Made by a program: the position numbers and the translations under genes. Shown piece after piece: positions 1 to 5,628 of a DNA stretch of 5,628 nucleotides. Each line of letters begins with the position of its first letter. Position 1 is the stretch's first letter. This stretch comes from Pseudomonadota bacterium (GTDB lineage Bacteria > Desulfobacterota > Desulfovibrionia > Desulfovibrionales > Desulfomicrobiaceae), in the NCBI GenBank assembly GCA_023393525.1, contig JAEWKZ010000106.1, forward strand, positions 1-5,628. The letters are read 5' to 3'. Under the pieces are notes generated by a model. The model was not told where the DNA came from. It saw only the letters and a program-made list of their open reading frames with translations, and searched no databases.

Positions 1-17
1 GGACTGCGATGCAGTCC
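1..17 (-). terminator. Perfect hairpin after nrdD, possible operon terminator
   Basis: A perfect inverted repeat of 7-base arms (GGACTGC and GCAGTCC) around a 3-base loop lies 28 bases past the nrdD stop codon. Its position and GC-rich stem suit an intrinsic terminator for the nrdG-nrdD transcript. The U-run that would confirm this would fall beyond the left edge and cannot be seen. It could instead be the edge of a dispersed palindromic repeat or part of a larger structure. Confidence 0.4.
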
Positions 18-44
18 GGCCGTTTCGCGTTGGAGGCCCGGATT

Positions 45-2105
45 CTATTGTCCGAAGCAGGAAGCCTGGGAATACTCCACGCGATCCTTGTATTCGGCCT
101 GCTTGCCGCGATTCCACATCTTCACGGGCCGGTAGTAGCCGACCACCCGGGTGTAGACCTCGGTCTCCTGGCCGCAATGCGGACAGGTGATCTGCTCGCC
201 GGTCAGGTATCCGTGGTCCTTGCAGACCGAGAAGGTCGGCGTGATGGACACGTAAGGGATCTTGGTCTCGCTCAGGGCACGGACCAGGAAGCTCTTCAGG
301 GCCTTTATGTCCGGCACGGATTCGCCCAGAAAGCTGTGGAAAACGGTGCCGCCGGTGTACATGGGCTGCAGGCGGTTCTGGTGTTCCAGTGCGGAGAAGA
401 TGTCCGAGGTGTGTCCCACCGGGAGCAGGGTCGAATTGGTGTAGTAGGGCACCCCGTTCCCGGAGGCCTGGATGTCGGCGTAGAGCTTCTTGTCGATCTT
501 GGCCAGGCGGTAGCTGGTGCCTTCGGCCGGAGTGGCTTCCAGGTTGTAGAGGCTTCCCGTCTCCTCCTGGAAACGCACGGTCAGTTCGCGCAGATGCTCC
601 AGGGTGCGGACCATGAGCCGGATTCCGGCGTCGGTCTCGATGCCCTTGCCCAGCAAATTCAGACAGGCCTCGTGGCCGCCCAGGATGCCTATGGTGCTGA
701 AGTGGCTGCGGAAGCCGTTCTTGAGATAGCGCTTGGAAAAAGGAAACATGCCCTTGTCCATGTTGTCGGTGACCATCTTGCGCTTGAACTCAAGGGAGTC
801 CTTGGCCAGGGAGGCGTATTCGCCCACCAGATCGAGGAAATCCTCCTCGCCCTGGGCCAGATAGGCCAGCTTGGGCAGGTTCAAGGTCACCACGCCGATG
901 GAGCCGGTCAGGTCCCCGGCGCCGAACAGCCCTCCGGTGCGCTTGCGCAGTTCGCGCAGGTCCATCTGCAGGCGGCAGCACATGGAACGCACGTCCTCGG
1001 GCTTGAGGTCGGAATTGATGAAGTTCTGGAAGTACGGAACCCCGTATTTGGCCGTAAGCTTCAGGAGCAGTTCCCCGACCTCGGATTCCCAGGGGAAATC
1101 GCTGGTGATGTTGTAGGTGGGGATGGGAAAGGAGAAAATGCGTCCGTGATAGTCGCCGACCAGCATGACCTCCAGGAAGGCCCGGTTGATCATCTCCATC
1201 TCAGCGGCGAACTCGCCGTAGGTGCTGTCCTGAAGCTTGCCGCCGATGATCACGGCCTCCGAGGCGATGTGCGCCGGCGGGGCCAGGTCGAAGGTCAGGT
1301 TGGTGAACGGGCTTTGCCCGCCCCAGCGCGAGGTCGTGTTCAGGTTGAACACGAACTTCTGCATGGCCTGCTTGACCTCGTCGTAGGTCAGGCCGTCATG
1401 GCGGACCAGCGGGGCCAGATAGGTGTCCACGTTGTTGAAGGCCTGGGCGCCGGCCCACTCATTCTGCAACGTGCCAAGAAAATTGACCATCTGGCCCAGG
1501 GCCGCGTCGAAATGCCTGGGCGGTCCGGAAGAGCAGCGGCCCTCCAGATTGAAGCCCTCCAGCAAAAGGTCGCGCAGGGACCAGCCCGCGCAGTATCCGG
1601 CCAGGCCGAAGGACAGGTCGTGAATGTGAAAATAGCCGTGCTCGTGGGCCTGGCGCACTTCCTCGGGATATTTCTCCAGGGAATAGCGGGCCTGCACGGA
1701 ACCGGACAGGTGCAGCATGAGGCCCTGGAAGGAGTGGGCCATGTTGGCGTTCTCGCTGACGCGCCAGTCGGACTTGTCCAGGTAGCTGTCGATGGTCTCG
1801 GTCACGTCCAGAAAGGTCTCGGTCTGGCTGCGGATGGCCCTGCGCTTCTCGCGGTACACGATGTAGCGCCGCGCGACCTGGTAGAGGCGGGACTCCATGA
1901 GCACCTGCTCGACGGTGTCCTGCACCAGCTCCTGCTCGGGCATGGCCTCGGCCTCAAGTTTGGACTCGACCTTTCCGGCCAGGCGCTTGGCCAGGATGGG
2001 ATCCTTGATGCCGCTGGCGTTGAGGGATTTCAAAATTGCCTGGGCAATCCGGTCCACAGACCAGGATTCAACACGGCCATCACGTTTCACAATCTGCTGA
2101 GGCAT
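45..2105 (-). CDS. nrdD: Anaerobic (class III) ribonucleoside-triphosphate reductase
   Basis: This 686-residue enzyme reduces ribonucleoside triphosphates to deoxyribonucleotides in the cytoplasm without oxygen, using a glycyl radical installed by NrdG. An N-terminal ATP-cone (about residues 3-95, starting VKRDGRVESW) is the expected allosteric site. The catalytic barrel follows; the RSMCCRLQ stretch (373-380) with paired Cys376-Cys377 is the likely finger-loop cysteine site. Near the C-terminus a zinc site is visible as CKDH (628-631) and CPHC (641-644), then the radical loop WNRGK with Gly667 as predicted radical residue. The protein ends in a short tail carrying Cys683 (SCFGQ). Length is normal for the family (E. 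coli NrdD is about 712 residues). The ATG at 2105 is preceded by GGAG at 2111-2114, a good ribosome site, and lies 33 bases after nrdG, so the two are probably co-transcribed. Whether the reductant is formate or a thioredoxin-like protein cannot be told here. The identification is secure. Confidence 0.97.
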   Translation of the reverse strand: MPQQIVKRDGRVESWSVDRIAQAILKSLNASGIKDPILAKRLAGKVESKLEAEAMPEQELVQDTVEQVLMESRLYQVARRYIVYREKRRAIRSQTETFLDVTETIDSYLDKSDWRVSENANMAHSFQGLMLHLSGSVQARYSLEKYPEEVRQAHEHGYFHIHDLSFGLAGYCAGWSLRDLLLEGFNLEGRCSSGPPRHFDAALGQMVNFLGTLQNEWAGAQAFNNVDTYLAPLVRHDGLTYDEVKQAMQKFVFNLNTTSRWGGQSPFTNLTFDLAPPAHIASEAVIIGGKLQDSTYGEFAAEMEMINRAFLEVMLVGDYHGRIFSFPIPTYNITSDFPWESEVGELLLKLTAKYGVPYFQNFINSDLKPEDVRSMCCRLQMDLRELRKRTGGLFGAGDLTGSIGVVTLNLPKLAYLAQGEEDFLDLVGEYASLAKDSLEFKRKMVTDNMDKGMFPFSKRYLKNGFRSHFSTIGILGGHEACLNLLGKGIETDAGIRLMVRTLEHLRELTVRFQEETGSLYNLEATPAEGTSYRLAKIDKKLYADIQASGNGVPYYTNSTLLPVGHTSDIFSALEHQNRLQPMYTGGTVFHSFLGESVPDIKALKSFLVRALSETKIPYVSITPTFSVCKDHGYLTGEQITCPHCGQETEVYTRVVGYYRPVKMWNRGKQAEYKDRVEYSQASCFGQ

Positions 2106-2138
2106 GAATACTCCAATAAAGTTCGGTCGAATTGAGAA

Positions 2139-2777
2139 TCAGGAAAAATCGTCATTGCTTCGAGGCTGGACAAAGTCCTGGAACTGCAGGGGCAGATCCG
2201 CCGGCACCTGGGCCCTGGTCGTTTCCAGATCGTGGGCGGCCAGCCTGGGCACCTTGGTGCATCGGAAATAAATCCTTCCGGGATGCGCCCGGGCCAGGAC
2301 AAATATCTCGGTCAGGGCCTGACGCGCCGTATCGGCGTCCATGCCCTGTCCGGTCAATTCCGGATACAGGGCCCACGGCCCTTTGACGTCCACCGCCACG
2401 GCCTGGACCAGCCCGGCGTCCAGCATCCGCGCAAGGACATGGGGCTCGGAGCCATTGGAATCGAGCTTGACCGGCAGGCCGGTGGAGGCGAGGTCCGCCA
2501 GCAGATCGCCCAGGTCGTCCACGCAGGTCGGCTCTCCGCCGGACAGGGTGATTCCGTCCAGCCAGCGCTTGCGGCGGCGCAGATCGGCCAGGACGGTTTC
2601 CCGGTTCAGACTCGGAAGGGTTTTCCAGTTCCAGGCCAGGGAAGCGTTGTGGCAGGTCGGGCAATGAAAATTGCAGCCGCCGGCAAAAAGCACGCACGTG
2701 ATCTTGCCCGGCCAGTCGCAAAGACTCACCGGCACCATACCGCGCACCCGCTCCCAGCAAGGGATCGTGTCGGACAT
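2139..2777 (-). CDS. nrdG: Anaerobic ribonucleotide reductase activase, radical SAM (NrdG2 type)
   Basis: This 212-residue radical-SAM protein is predicted to generate the glycyl radical on NrdD, whose gene follows directly. The cluster-binding motif is Cys35-x3-Cys39-x2-Cys42 (CNFHCPTC) after the family-typical opening VSLCDWPGK (17-25). The SAM-binding GGE motif is in TLSGGEPT (77-84), and VKLDSNGS (103-110) and AVDVKGP (128-134) are further typical strands. It is longer than E. coli NrdG (about 154 residues) and resembles the NrdG2 branch of activases. The ATG at 2777 was chosen because homologues begin shortly before this opening. Its ribosome site is weak (GAG at 2783-2785). The frame stays open upstream, with an ATG at 2828 and a TTG at 2813; the TTG has an AGGG at the right distance inside a regulatory hairpin, so a start there is possible. 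The frame open further to 2939 runs through the riboswitch and is not coding. Function is near certain; the exact start is not. Confidence 0.93.
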   Translation of the reverse strand: MSDTIPCWERVRGMVPVSLCDWPGKITCVLFAGGCNFHCPTCHNASLAWNWKTLPSLNRETVLADLRRRKRWLDGITLSGGEPTCVDDLGDLLADLASTGLPVKLDSNGSEPHVLARMLDAGLVQAVAVDVKGPWALYPELTGQGMDADTARQALTEIFVLARAHPGRIYFRCTKVPRLAAHDLETTRAQVPADLPLQFQDFVQPRSNDDFS

Positions 2778-2813
2778 GTTCGCTCGAATGTGTTGTGACG
2801 TTTCTCTGAACAA

Positions 2814-2847
2814 CTCAACGCCCTGCATCCGCGTGCAGAGGGTTAAG
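2814..2847 (-). promoter_or_regulatory. Candidate riboswitch expression-platform hairpin (P13-like) before nrdG
   Basis: Downstream of the aptamer, the RNA can fold into one long hairpin. The strand 2847-2834 pairs with 2827-2814 over 13 pairs (two of them G-U) with one C-C mismatch at 2841/2820, closing a 6-base loop CGCGGA. The loop bases GCGG (2832-2829) are exactly complementary to CCGC (2920-2917) in the L5 region of the aptamer. This is the arrangement of the L5-L13 kissing loop known from cobalamin riboswitches. The 3' strand holds an AGGG (2824-2821) that could serve as a ribosome site for a TTG start at 2813. No U-run follows, so transcription termination is unlikely and translational control is favoured. 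Pairing was done by eye. Confidence 0.55.
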
Positions 2848-2850
2848 AGA

Positions 2851-2975
2851 ATTGCTTCAGGCAGGTTTTCTGGCTTGCCCGGGGCCGATTTCGGATGCGG
2901 CGCGGGGATTACAGTGGCGGGACCGCCCCGGACTCGCACCGGGTTCCCTTGCTCCTGAAGTAGTTTTGCAGAACC
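2851..2975 (-). promoter_or_regulatory. Cobalamin (B12) riboswitch aptamer upstream of nrdG-nrdD
   Basis: On the minus strand, the conserved cobalamin-aptamer blocks appear in the right order. AAGGGAA is at 2950-2944. A P4-type stem pairs CCCGG (2943-2939) with CCGGG (2931-2927) around a loop resembling GGTGCGAGT. The hallmark GCCACTGTAA is at 2918-2909, and the B12 box AGCCAGAAAACCTGCC is at 2875-2860. The closing helix is a perfect 7 pairs: CTTCAGG (2960-2954) with CCTGAAG (2861-2855). GGTT (2975-2972) may extend the closure with AACC (2844-2841), but those bases are also used by the downstream hairpin. The arm between the ACTGTAA and B12-box blocks is short (about 33 bases) compared with E. 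coli btuB, so the ligand subclass is not assigned. Riboswitches of this family bind cobalamins and usually switch expression off. Here the controlled genes are a B12-independent ribonucleotide reductase and its activase. Confidence 0.95.
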
Positions 2976-2980
2976 GGGTC

Positions 2981-3010
2981 AGTATTAGGGCATCGCCGCG
3001 TCGGGATCAA
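2981..3010 (-). promoter_or_regulatory. Candidate sigma70-type promoter for nrdG-nrdD
   Basis: TTGATC (3010-3005) resembles a -35 box, and AATACT (2986-2981, within TAATACT) resembles a -10 box, with 18 bases between them (17 if TAATAC is taken). Both match the consensus only partly, 4 of 6 each. Transcription would begin near 2975-2973, just where the riboswitch structure starts, which is the main support for this placement. Confidence 0.5.
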
Positions 3011-3016
3011 CCAAAA

Positions 3017-3053
3017 CCTTTTCCACAGGCGTGTCTTTCGTATGTGGAAGAGA
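3017..3053 (-). repeat. Imperfect inverted repeat between the transporter gene and the nrdG promoter
   Basis: TTCCACA (3049-3043) and TGTGGAA (3027-3021) form perfect 7-base arms separated by 15 bases; allowing one mismatch and a G-U pair, the stem extends to 3053 and 3017. Two readings are possible. As RNA it could be a weak terminator for the transporter gene that ends at 3069, but only TTTT followed by GG comes after the stem. As DNA, the arms repeat every 22 bases, about two helix turns, and the centre lies near -61 from the predicted start of nrdG transcription, a usual place for an activator site. It does not match the NrdR box or the FNR or CRP spacing. Confidence 0.35.
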
Positions 3054-3068
3054 AAATCCTGCCCATGA

Positions 3069-4292
3069 TTAGAGCCGGTTGTGACGCAAAAAACTTTGTG
3101 CGGCCAGCGGAAGTGACAGCGTGAAAAATACGGCCAGGAGCAAAAACGTCGACGACAAGCCCCGCGTGTCCGCCAGCAACCCCACCAGCGGCCCGGTGAT
3201 CACGAACCCCGAACGGAAGGCCAGGCTGTGCAGGGAGAGGATGCTGGCCCTGTTCCGCCGCGTGCTCAAGGCCTGCAGACGCGAGCGCATCAGCGGACCT
3301 TGCAGCCCGCGCATGGCCGTGAGCAGATAATAGAACGCGAATCCCCACAGCGCGGTGACAGTCCCCAGACCAAGATAGGCGACGACGATCAGGCCGAAGA
3401 ACAGGGCCTGCATGCCCGCTGCCCCCAATCTGGCCTCGACTCTGTGACTGTTCGCCGCGGCCACGGCCACGCTCAGATTGGCTCCGGCCCAGACCGGACC
3501 GAACCAGGCCACCGGCACCAGGCATTCCTGCATGTAGGGTTGAACGAGCCAGACCATGTAGAAGGAGGCCAGACCCAAGAGCATCCCGTTGACGATGGCC
3601 GCCCGAATGGCCGGATTGTCCAGAAAGGCGGATCTGCACACGCGCATGGCTTCGGCCAGGTGGGAAGCGACGGGCCCGCCGCTTTCCGAGGGAGGCTCCT
3701 TCAGGCTCAGGCACACCCCCAGGGCCAGAACCCAGATCACGACCTGGGCCACGAACGGCAAGAGCGGCCAGTGCGCGTACATGATCCCGGCAAAAAGCGC
3801 CCCCGCCGCTTCTCCTCCCTGCGCCCATCCGACCATGCGCCCGTCGCACCTGGCATACAGATCCACCCTGTCTCCGGCGCGCAAGGTTTCGAACAGGAGC
3901 GCCGTATCCGATCCGCTGATGAACGCGAAGGAGACGCCGAGCAGCAGTTCGGCCATCAGCACGCCCCAGAACGTCGACGCGAACAGATACCAGCCCCACC
4001 CGGCGATGCCGAAAACGCAGGCCACGATGAGGGCCCAGCGATACCCGAGGCGATCGCTGACGTATCCGGACGGATACTCCATGACCACGCTGGCCAGGGA
4101 AAAAAAGACCTGCAAGGTCAGAATCTCGGTCAGGGTCAGGCCTATCCCGTCCTTCCAGAACAGGGTGATGATGGCCATGGGAAAAAGGGTCATCTTCAAT
4201 GCCGCGAAGACATTGAGTGTCAGCAGCGTGCGCCGCAGCTCCCTTCCGCCGTCCCCGGCGGCGCCCTGCCCCGCCTTGGCGGCGAACGGCAT
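3069..4292 (-). CDS. Major facilitator superfamily (MFS) transporter, substrate unknown
   Basis: A 407-residue inner-membrane protein with about 12 hydrophobic segments: six between residues 23 and 197, a polar central loop (about 198-228), and six more to residue 402. The MFS signature (motif A) between helices 2 and 3 is clear as GYVSDRLGYR (76-85), and SGSDTALLFETL (126-137) after helix 4 is typical of a group of proton-driven drug or metabolite carriers. A second charged stretch, RGLQGPLMRSRL (328-339), follows helix 10. The ATG at 4292 was chosen because it lies 4 bases past the acyltransferase stop and follows GGGAG and GGGG sequences that can bind ribosomes. An ATG at 4370 would add 26 non-hydrophobic residues and overlap the previous gene by 74 bases, and is less likely. 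The tight spacing implies translational coupling with the acyltransferase, so the carrier may move that enzyme's substrate or product; this is inference. Family certain, substrate unknown. Confidence 0.88.
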   Translation of the reverse strand: MPFAAKAGQGAAGDGGRELRRTLLTLNVFAALKMTLFPMAIITLFWKDGIGLTLTEILTLQVFFSLASVVMEYPSGYVSDRLGYRWALIVACVFGIAGWGWYLFASTFWGVLMAELLLGVSFAFISGSDTALLFETLRAGDRVDLYARCDGRMVGWAQGGEAAGALFAGIMYAHWPLLPFVAQVVIWVLALGVCLSLKEPPSESGGPVASHLAEAMRVCRSAFLDNPAIRAAIVNGMLLGLASFYMVWLVQPYMQECLVPVAWFGPVWAGANLSVAVAAANSHRVEARLGAAGMQALFFGLIVVAYLGLGTVTALWGFAFYYLLTAMRGLQGPLMRSRLQALSTRRNRASILSLHSLAFRSGFVITGPLVGLLADTRGLSSTFLLLAVFFTLSLPLAAQSFLRHNRL

Positions 4293-4296
4293 GCCC

Positions 4297-5412
4297 CTAC
4301 TCCCGGACCAGAGGACCGAACCACAGTCCGGCCTGACGCGGTTTGCCCACAAGCTGCGGCACGGCGGCATTGAGCCCCCGGATGACCGGCACGCTCAGAC
4401 CTATGCTGACGACGGTCACTGTGATGCCGAAAAGAAACACGCTCCATCCGTCGCCGGGAAGGGCGGCGGCGCTCCATCGGGCCAGGGGCGGGTTCACGAA
4501 ATGATAGAACACGCCGTTCAAGCCGAGCAGAATGAGGGCGTTTCGGCCCAAAAATGCCAGCCACGAGACATGCCGCAGCACCTGCCCCAAAGCCAGGACA
4601 GAAGCGGTGCCGGCCAGGGCAGTGAACGGAAACCACAGAAAATGCCCGTGTCCGGAAAGCAGAATGATCACGGCTTGCAGGTAGCGGAAAGGCCCCTGGT
4701 TCAGCTCGAACGTCAGCTGGACGCAGACCAGGGCCAGCAGGAAGAGCGCCACGGCCCCGCCGGTGGAAACACGCGCCAGCGCCCGGTGGCTGCCCAGCAC
4801 CACGCCCGCGAGATAGAATGCGTACACCACGGGAACCTCATGCAGGAGCCAAAAGCTGCGTCCCTGCCCAAAAAAGAAATAGTGCTCGTTGAGCGCGTAG
4901 CCGGCGGTGTAGCAGACCAGGGCCGCCACCAGAATTCGAGGGGTGGTGTCCAAAAGCCCCCGCAGCATGCGATGCAGGCATTCCACGCCGACCAGGCAGG
5001 CCACGAACCAGAGCGGGACGTTCAAAAGAGGAAACCCCAGGGCCGTGGACAGGGCGGCTTGAACATAGCCGTCCGCGCTGGAAAGATCGACCAGCGGAAA
5101 CCAGCCGGAGAAAAGAAGGGATAAACTCCCCAGCAGTGCGCTGAAAAAAACATAGGGCACGATGCGCGAGGCCAGAGCCGACTTCACGAATTCGCGGACC
5201 GGAGGCGCATCGGGCCGTGTTCCCCGGACCCACCCGGACAGGACGAAAAAGAGGATCATGTGAAAGGAGTAAATCCATTTGTACTGTGCGGCCGCGGCAG
5301 GGTTTTCGAGATACATGACCTGCTCGACGAAATGTCCATGGTACACGAGCGCGAGCCCCAGCGCCCTGGCGACATCAATGGCGGCCAGCCGCCCCTCTCC
5401 GGCGTCCTTCAT
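4297..5412 (-). CDS. Membrane acyltransferase, acyltransferase_3 family
   Basis: A 371-residue multi-pass membrane protein of the acyltransferase_3 family, whose members (OatA, WecH and similar) transfer acetyl or other acyl groups to sugars of surface polysaccharides, peptidoglycan or small molecules. Family marks are the N-terminal RLAAIDVARALGLALVYHGH (8-27), where the family has D-x-x-R and a conserved His near residues 25-27, then SFHMILFFVLSGW (49-61) with the second conserved His51, and PLWFVACL (133-140). About ten hydrophobic segments are visible, the last near 323-345, as usual for the family at full length. The ATG at 5412 is well supported by AAGGAG at 5418-5423, 5 bases upstream. 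It is first in an operon with the transporter that starts 4 bases after its stop. No sugar-synthesis gene is in view, so the acceptor is unknown. Upstream there are only about 75 bases before the candidate insertion-sequence end, with no convincing promoter. Confidence 0.88.
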   Translation of the reverse strand: MKDAGEGRLAAIDVARALGLALVYHGHFVEQVMYLENPAAAAQYKWIYSFHMILFFVLSGWVRGTRPDAPPVREFVKSALASRIVPYVFFSALLGSLSLLFSGWFPLVDLSSADGYVQAALSTALGFPLLNVPLWFVACLVGVECLHRMLRGLLDTTPRILVAALVCYTAGYALNEHYFFFGQGRSFWLLHEVPVVYAFYLAGVVLGSHRALARVSTGGAVALFLLALVCVQLTFELNQGPFRYLQAVIILLSGHGHFLWFPFTALAGTASVLALGQVLRHVSWLAFLGRNALILLGLNGVFYHFVNPPLARWSAAALPGDGWSVFLFGITVTVVSIGLSVPVIRGLNAAVPQLVGKPRQAGLWFGPLVRE

Positions 5413-5480
5413 GACAGCTCCTTGCGGTCCCCGGTCCGCGGTTGTTCCAGAAACTTAAGCTCCCTGTTCTGAGCACAGTT

Positions 5481-5628
5481 GCCCCGCCTTTGTCATGCAC
5501 AAAAAAAAAGGTTCATCCGGTTAAAGCGTACTTGGCTTCGTGAATCCCCAGAATTCTGAGTTTGAAGAACTCCTGATCCCGGTAGCCGTACGCCTGTCTT
5601 TTGAGCGTCTTGATCTTGTTGTTGGTTC
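5481..5628 (-). mobile_element. Partial ISL3-family insertion sequence, candidate right end
   Basis: The transposase reading off the right edge marks an insertion sequence whose 3' end lies in this window. Past its stop codon comes a run of nine T (minus strand; A on plus at 5501-5509), then GTGCATGACAAAGGCGGGG. On the plus strand, TTTGT (5489-5493) and ACAAA (5499-5503) form a small inverted repeat. ISL3-family elements end in imperfect inverted repeats close behind the transposase gene, so the terminus is placed by position at about 5481-5490. The other end is outside the window, so neither the terminal repeat nor the target duplication (commonly 8 bases) can be checked. Confidence 0.5.
5513..5628 (-). 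CDS. ISL3-family transposase, C-terminal part (runs off the right edge)
   Basis: Only the last 37 codons are present, ending with TGA at 5513-5515. The visible peptide begins TNNKIKTLKRQAYGYRDQEF and continues with FKLRILGIHEAKYALTG. The N-K-I-K-x-L-K-R-x-A-Y-G-Y-R pattern is typical of the end of the DDE catalytic domain of ISL3-family (IS204/IS1001/IS1096/IS1165) transposases. The last catalytic Glu would normally lie just before this, outside the window. Whether the rest of the gene is intact is unknown. The two other minus-strand frames give no recognisable protein here. Family assignment rests on this short tail. Confidence 0.82.
   Translation of the reverse strand, partial: TNNKIKTLKRQAYGYRDQEFFKLRILGIHEAKYALTG

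Noticed and set aside
9..2135. A 708-codon open frame on the plus strand opposite nrdD
   Set aside because: It lies almost exactly antisense to the well-supported nrdD gene. It is rich in Gly, Ala, Val and Gln with no recognisable motif. Long antisense frames like this are common in GC-rich genes.
2778..2939. Upstream extension of nrdG to an ATG at 2939
   Set aside because: This part of the frame runs through the conserved core of the cobalamin aptamer and encodes no family sequence.
3021..3049. The TTCCACA/TGTGGAA repeat as an NrdR box
   Set aside because: NrdR boxes are about 16-base AT-rich palindromes that usually occur as a pair. The sequence and the 15-base gap here do not fit.
4293..4370. 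Upstream extension of the MFS gene to an ATG at 4370
   Set aside because: It would overlap the acyltransferase gene by 74 bases and adds non-hydrophobic residues without homology. The ATG at 4292 has a better site and operon spacing.
3228..5124. Two long plus-strand open frames (381 and 511 codons) across the transporter and acyltransferase region
   Set aside because: They overlap each other and lie antisense to two genes with clear membrane-protein signatures. Their composition (many Arg, Gln, Pro, His and Gly) looks like reverse-strand shadow.
5501..5509. Nine-base A/T run as an intrinsic terminator of the transposase gene
   Set aside because: On the transposase strand the T-run follows the stop codon by three bases with no stable GC-rich hairpin immediately before it.

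Overview
The window is about 60% GC and carries five protein-coding features, all on the minus strand, so it should be read from right to left. The gene content (oxygen-sensitive class III ribonucleotide reductase with a NrdG2-type activase, a cobalamin riboswitch, an ISL3-like transposase) suggests an anaerobic, fairly GC-rich bacterium. A sulfate reducer of the Desulfovibrio type fits best, but that placement is an inference from protein style, not a proof.

Right to left the layout is: (1) the C-terminal 37 codons of an ISL3-family transposase running off the right edge, with a candidate element end at about 5481-5510; (2) a two-gene operon of a membrane acyltransferase (acyltransferase_3 family) and a 12-helix major facilitator transporter, separated by only 4 bases; (3) an intergenic region of about 290 bases (2778-3068) holding an imperfect inverted repeat, a candidate sigma70-type promoter and a clear cobalamin (B12) riboswitch with a candidate regulatory hairpin; (4) nrdG, the radical-SAM activase; (5) nrdD, the class III anaerobic ribonucleoside-triphosphate reductase, followed at the left edge by a perfect short hairpin that may be the operon's terminator.

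The biological centre is the riboswitch-nrdG-nrdD unit. NrdG uses its 4Fe-4S cluster and S-adenosylmethionine to create a glycyl radical on NrdD, which then makes deoxyribonucleotides without oxygen. The B12 riboswitch suggests that this B12-independent enzyme is turned down when cobalamin is plentiful, as is known for other B12-independent isozymes. That predicts a B12-dependent class II reductase (NrdJ) elsewhere in the genome. The regulatory logic has precedents. The details worth a second look are the candidate L5-L13 kissing hairpin, the ambiguous nrdG start beside it, and the inverted repeat upstream of the promoter. I found no wholly new system, CRISPR array, tRNA or rRNA.
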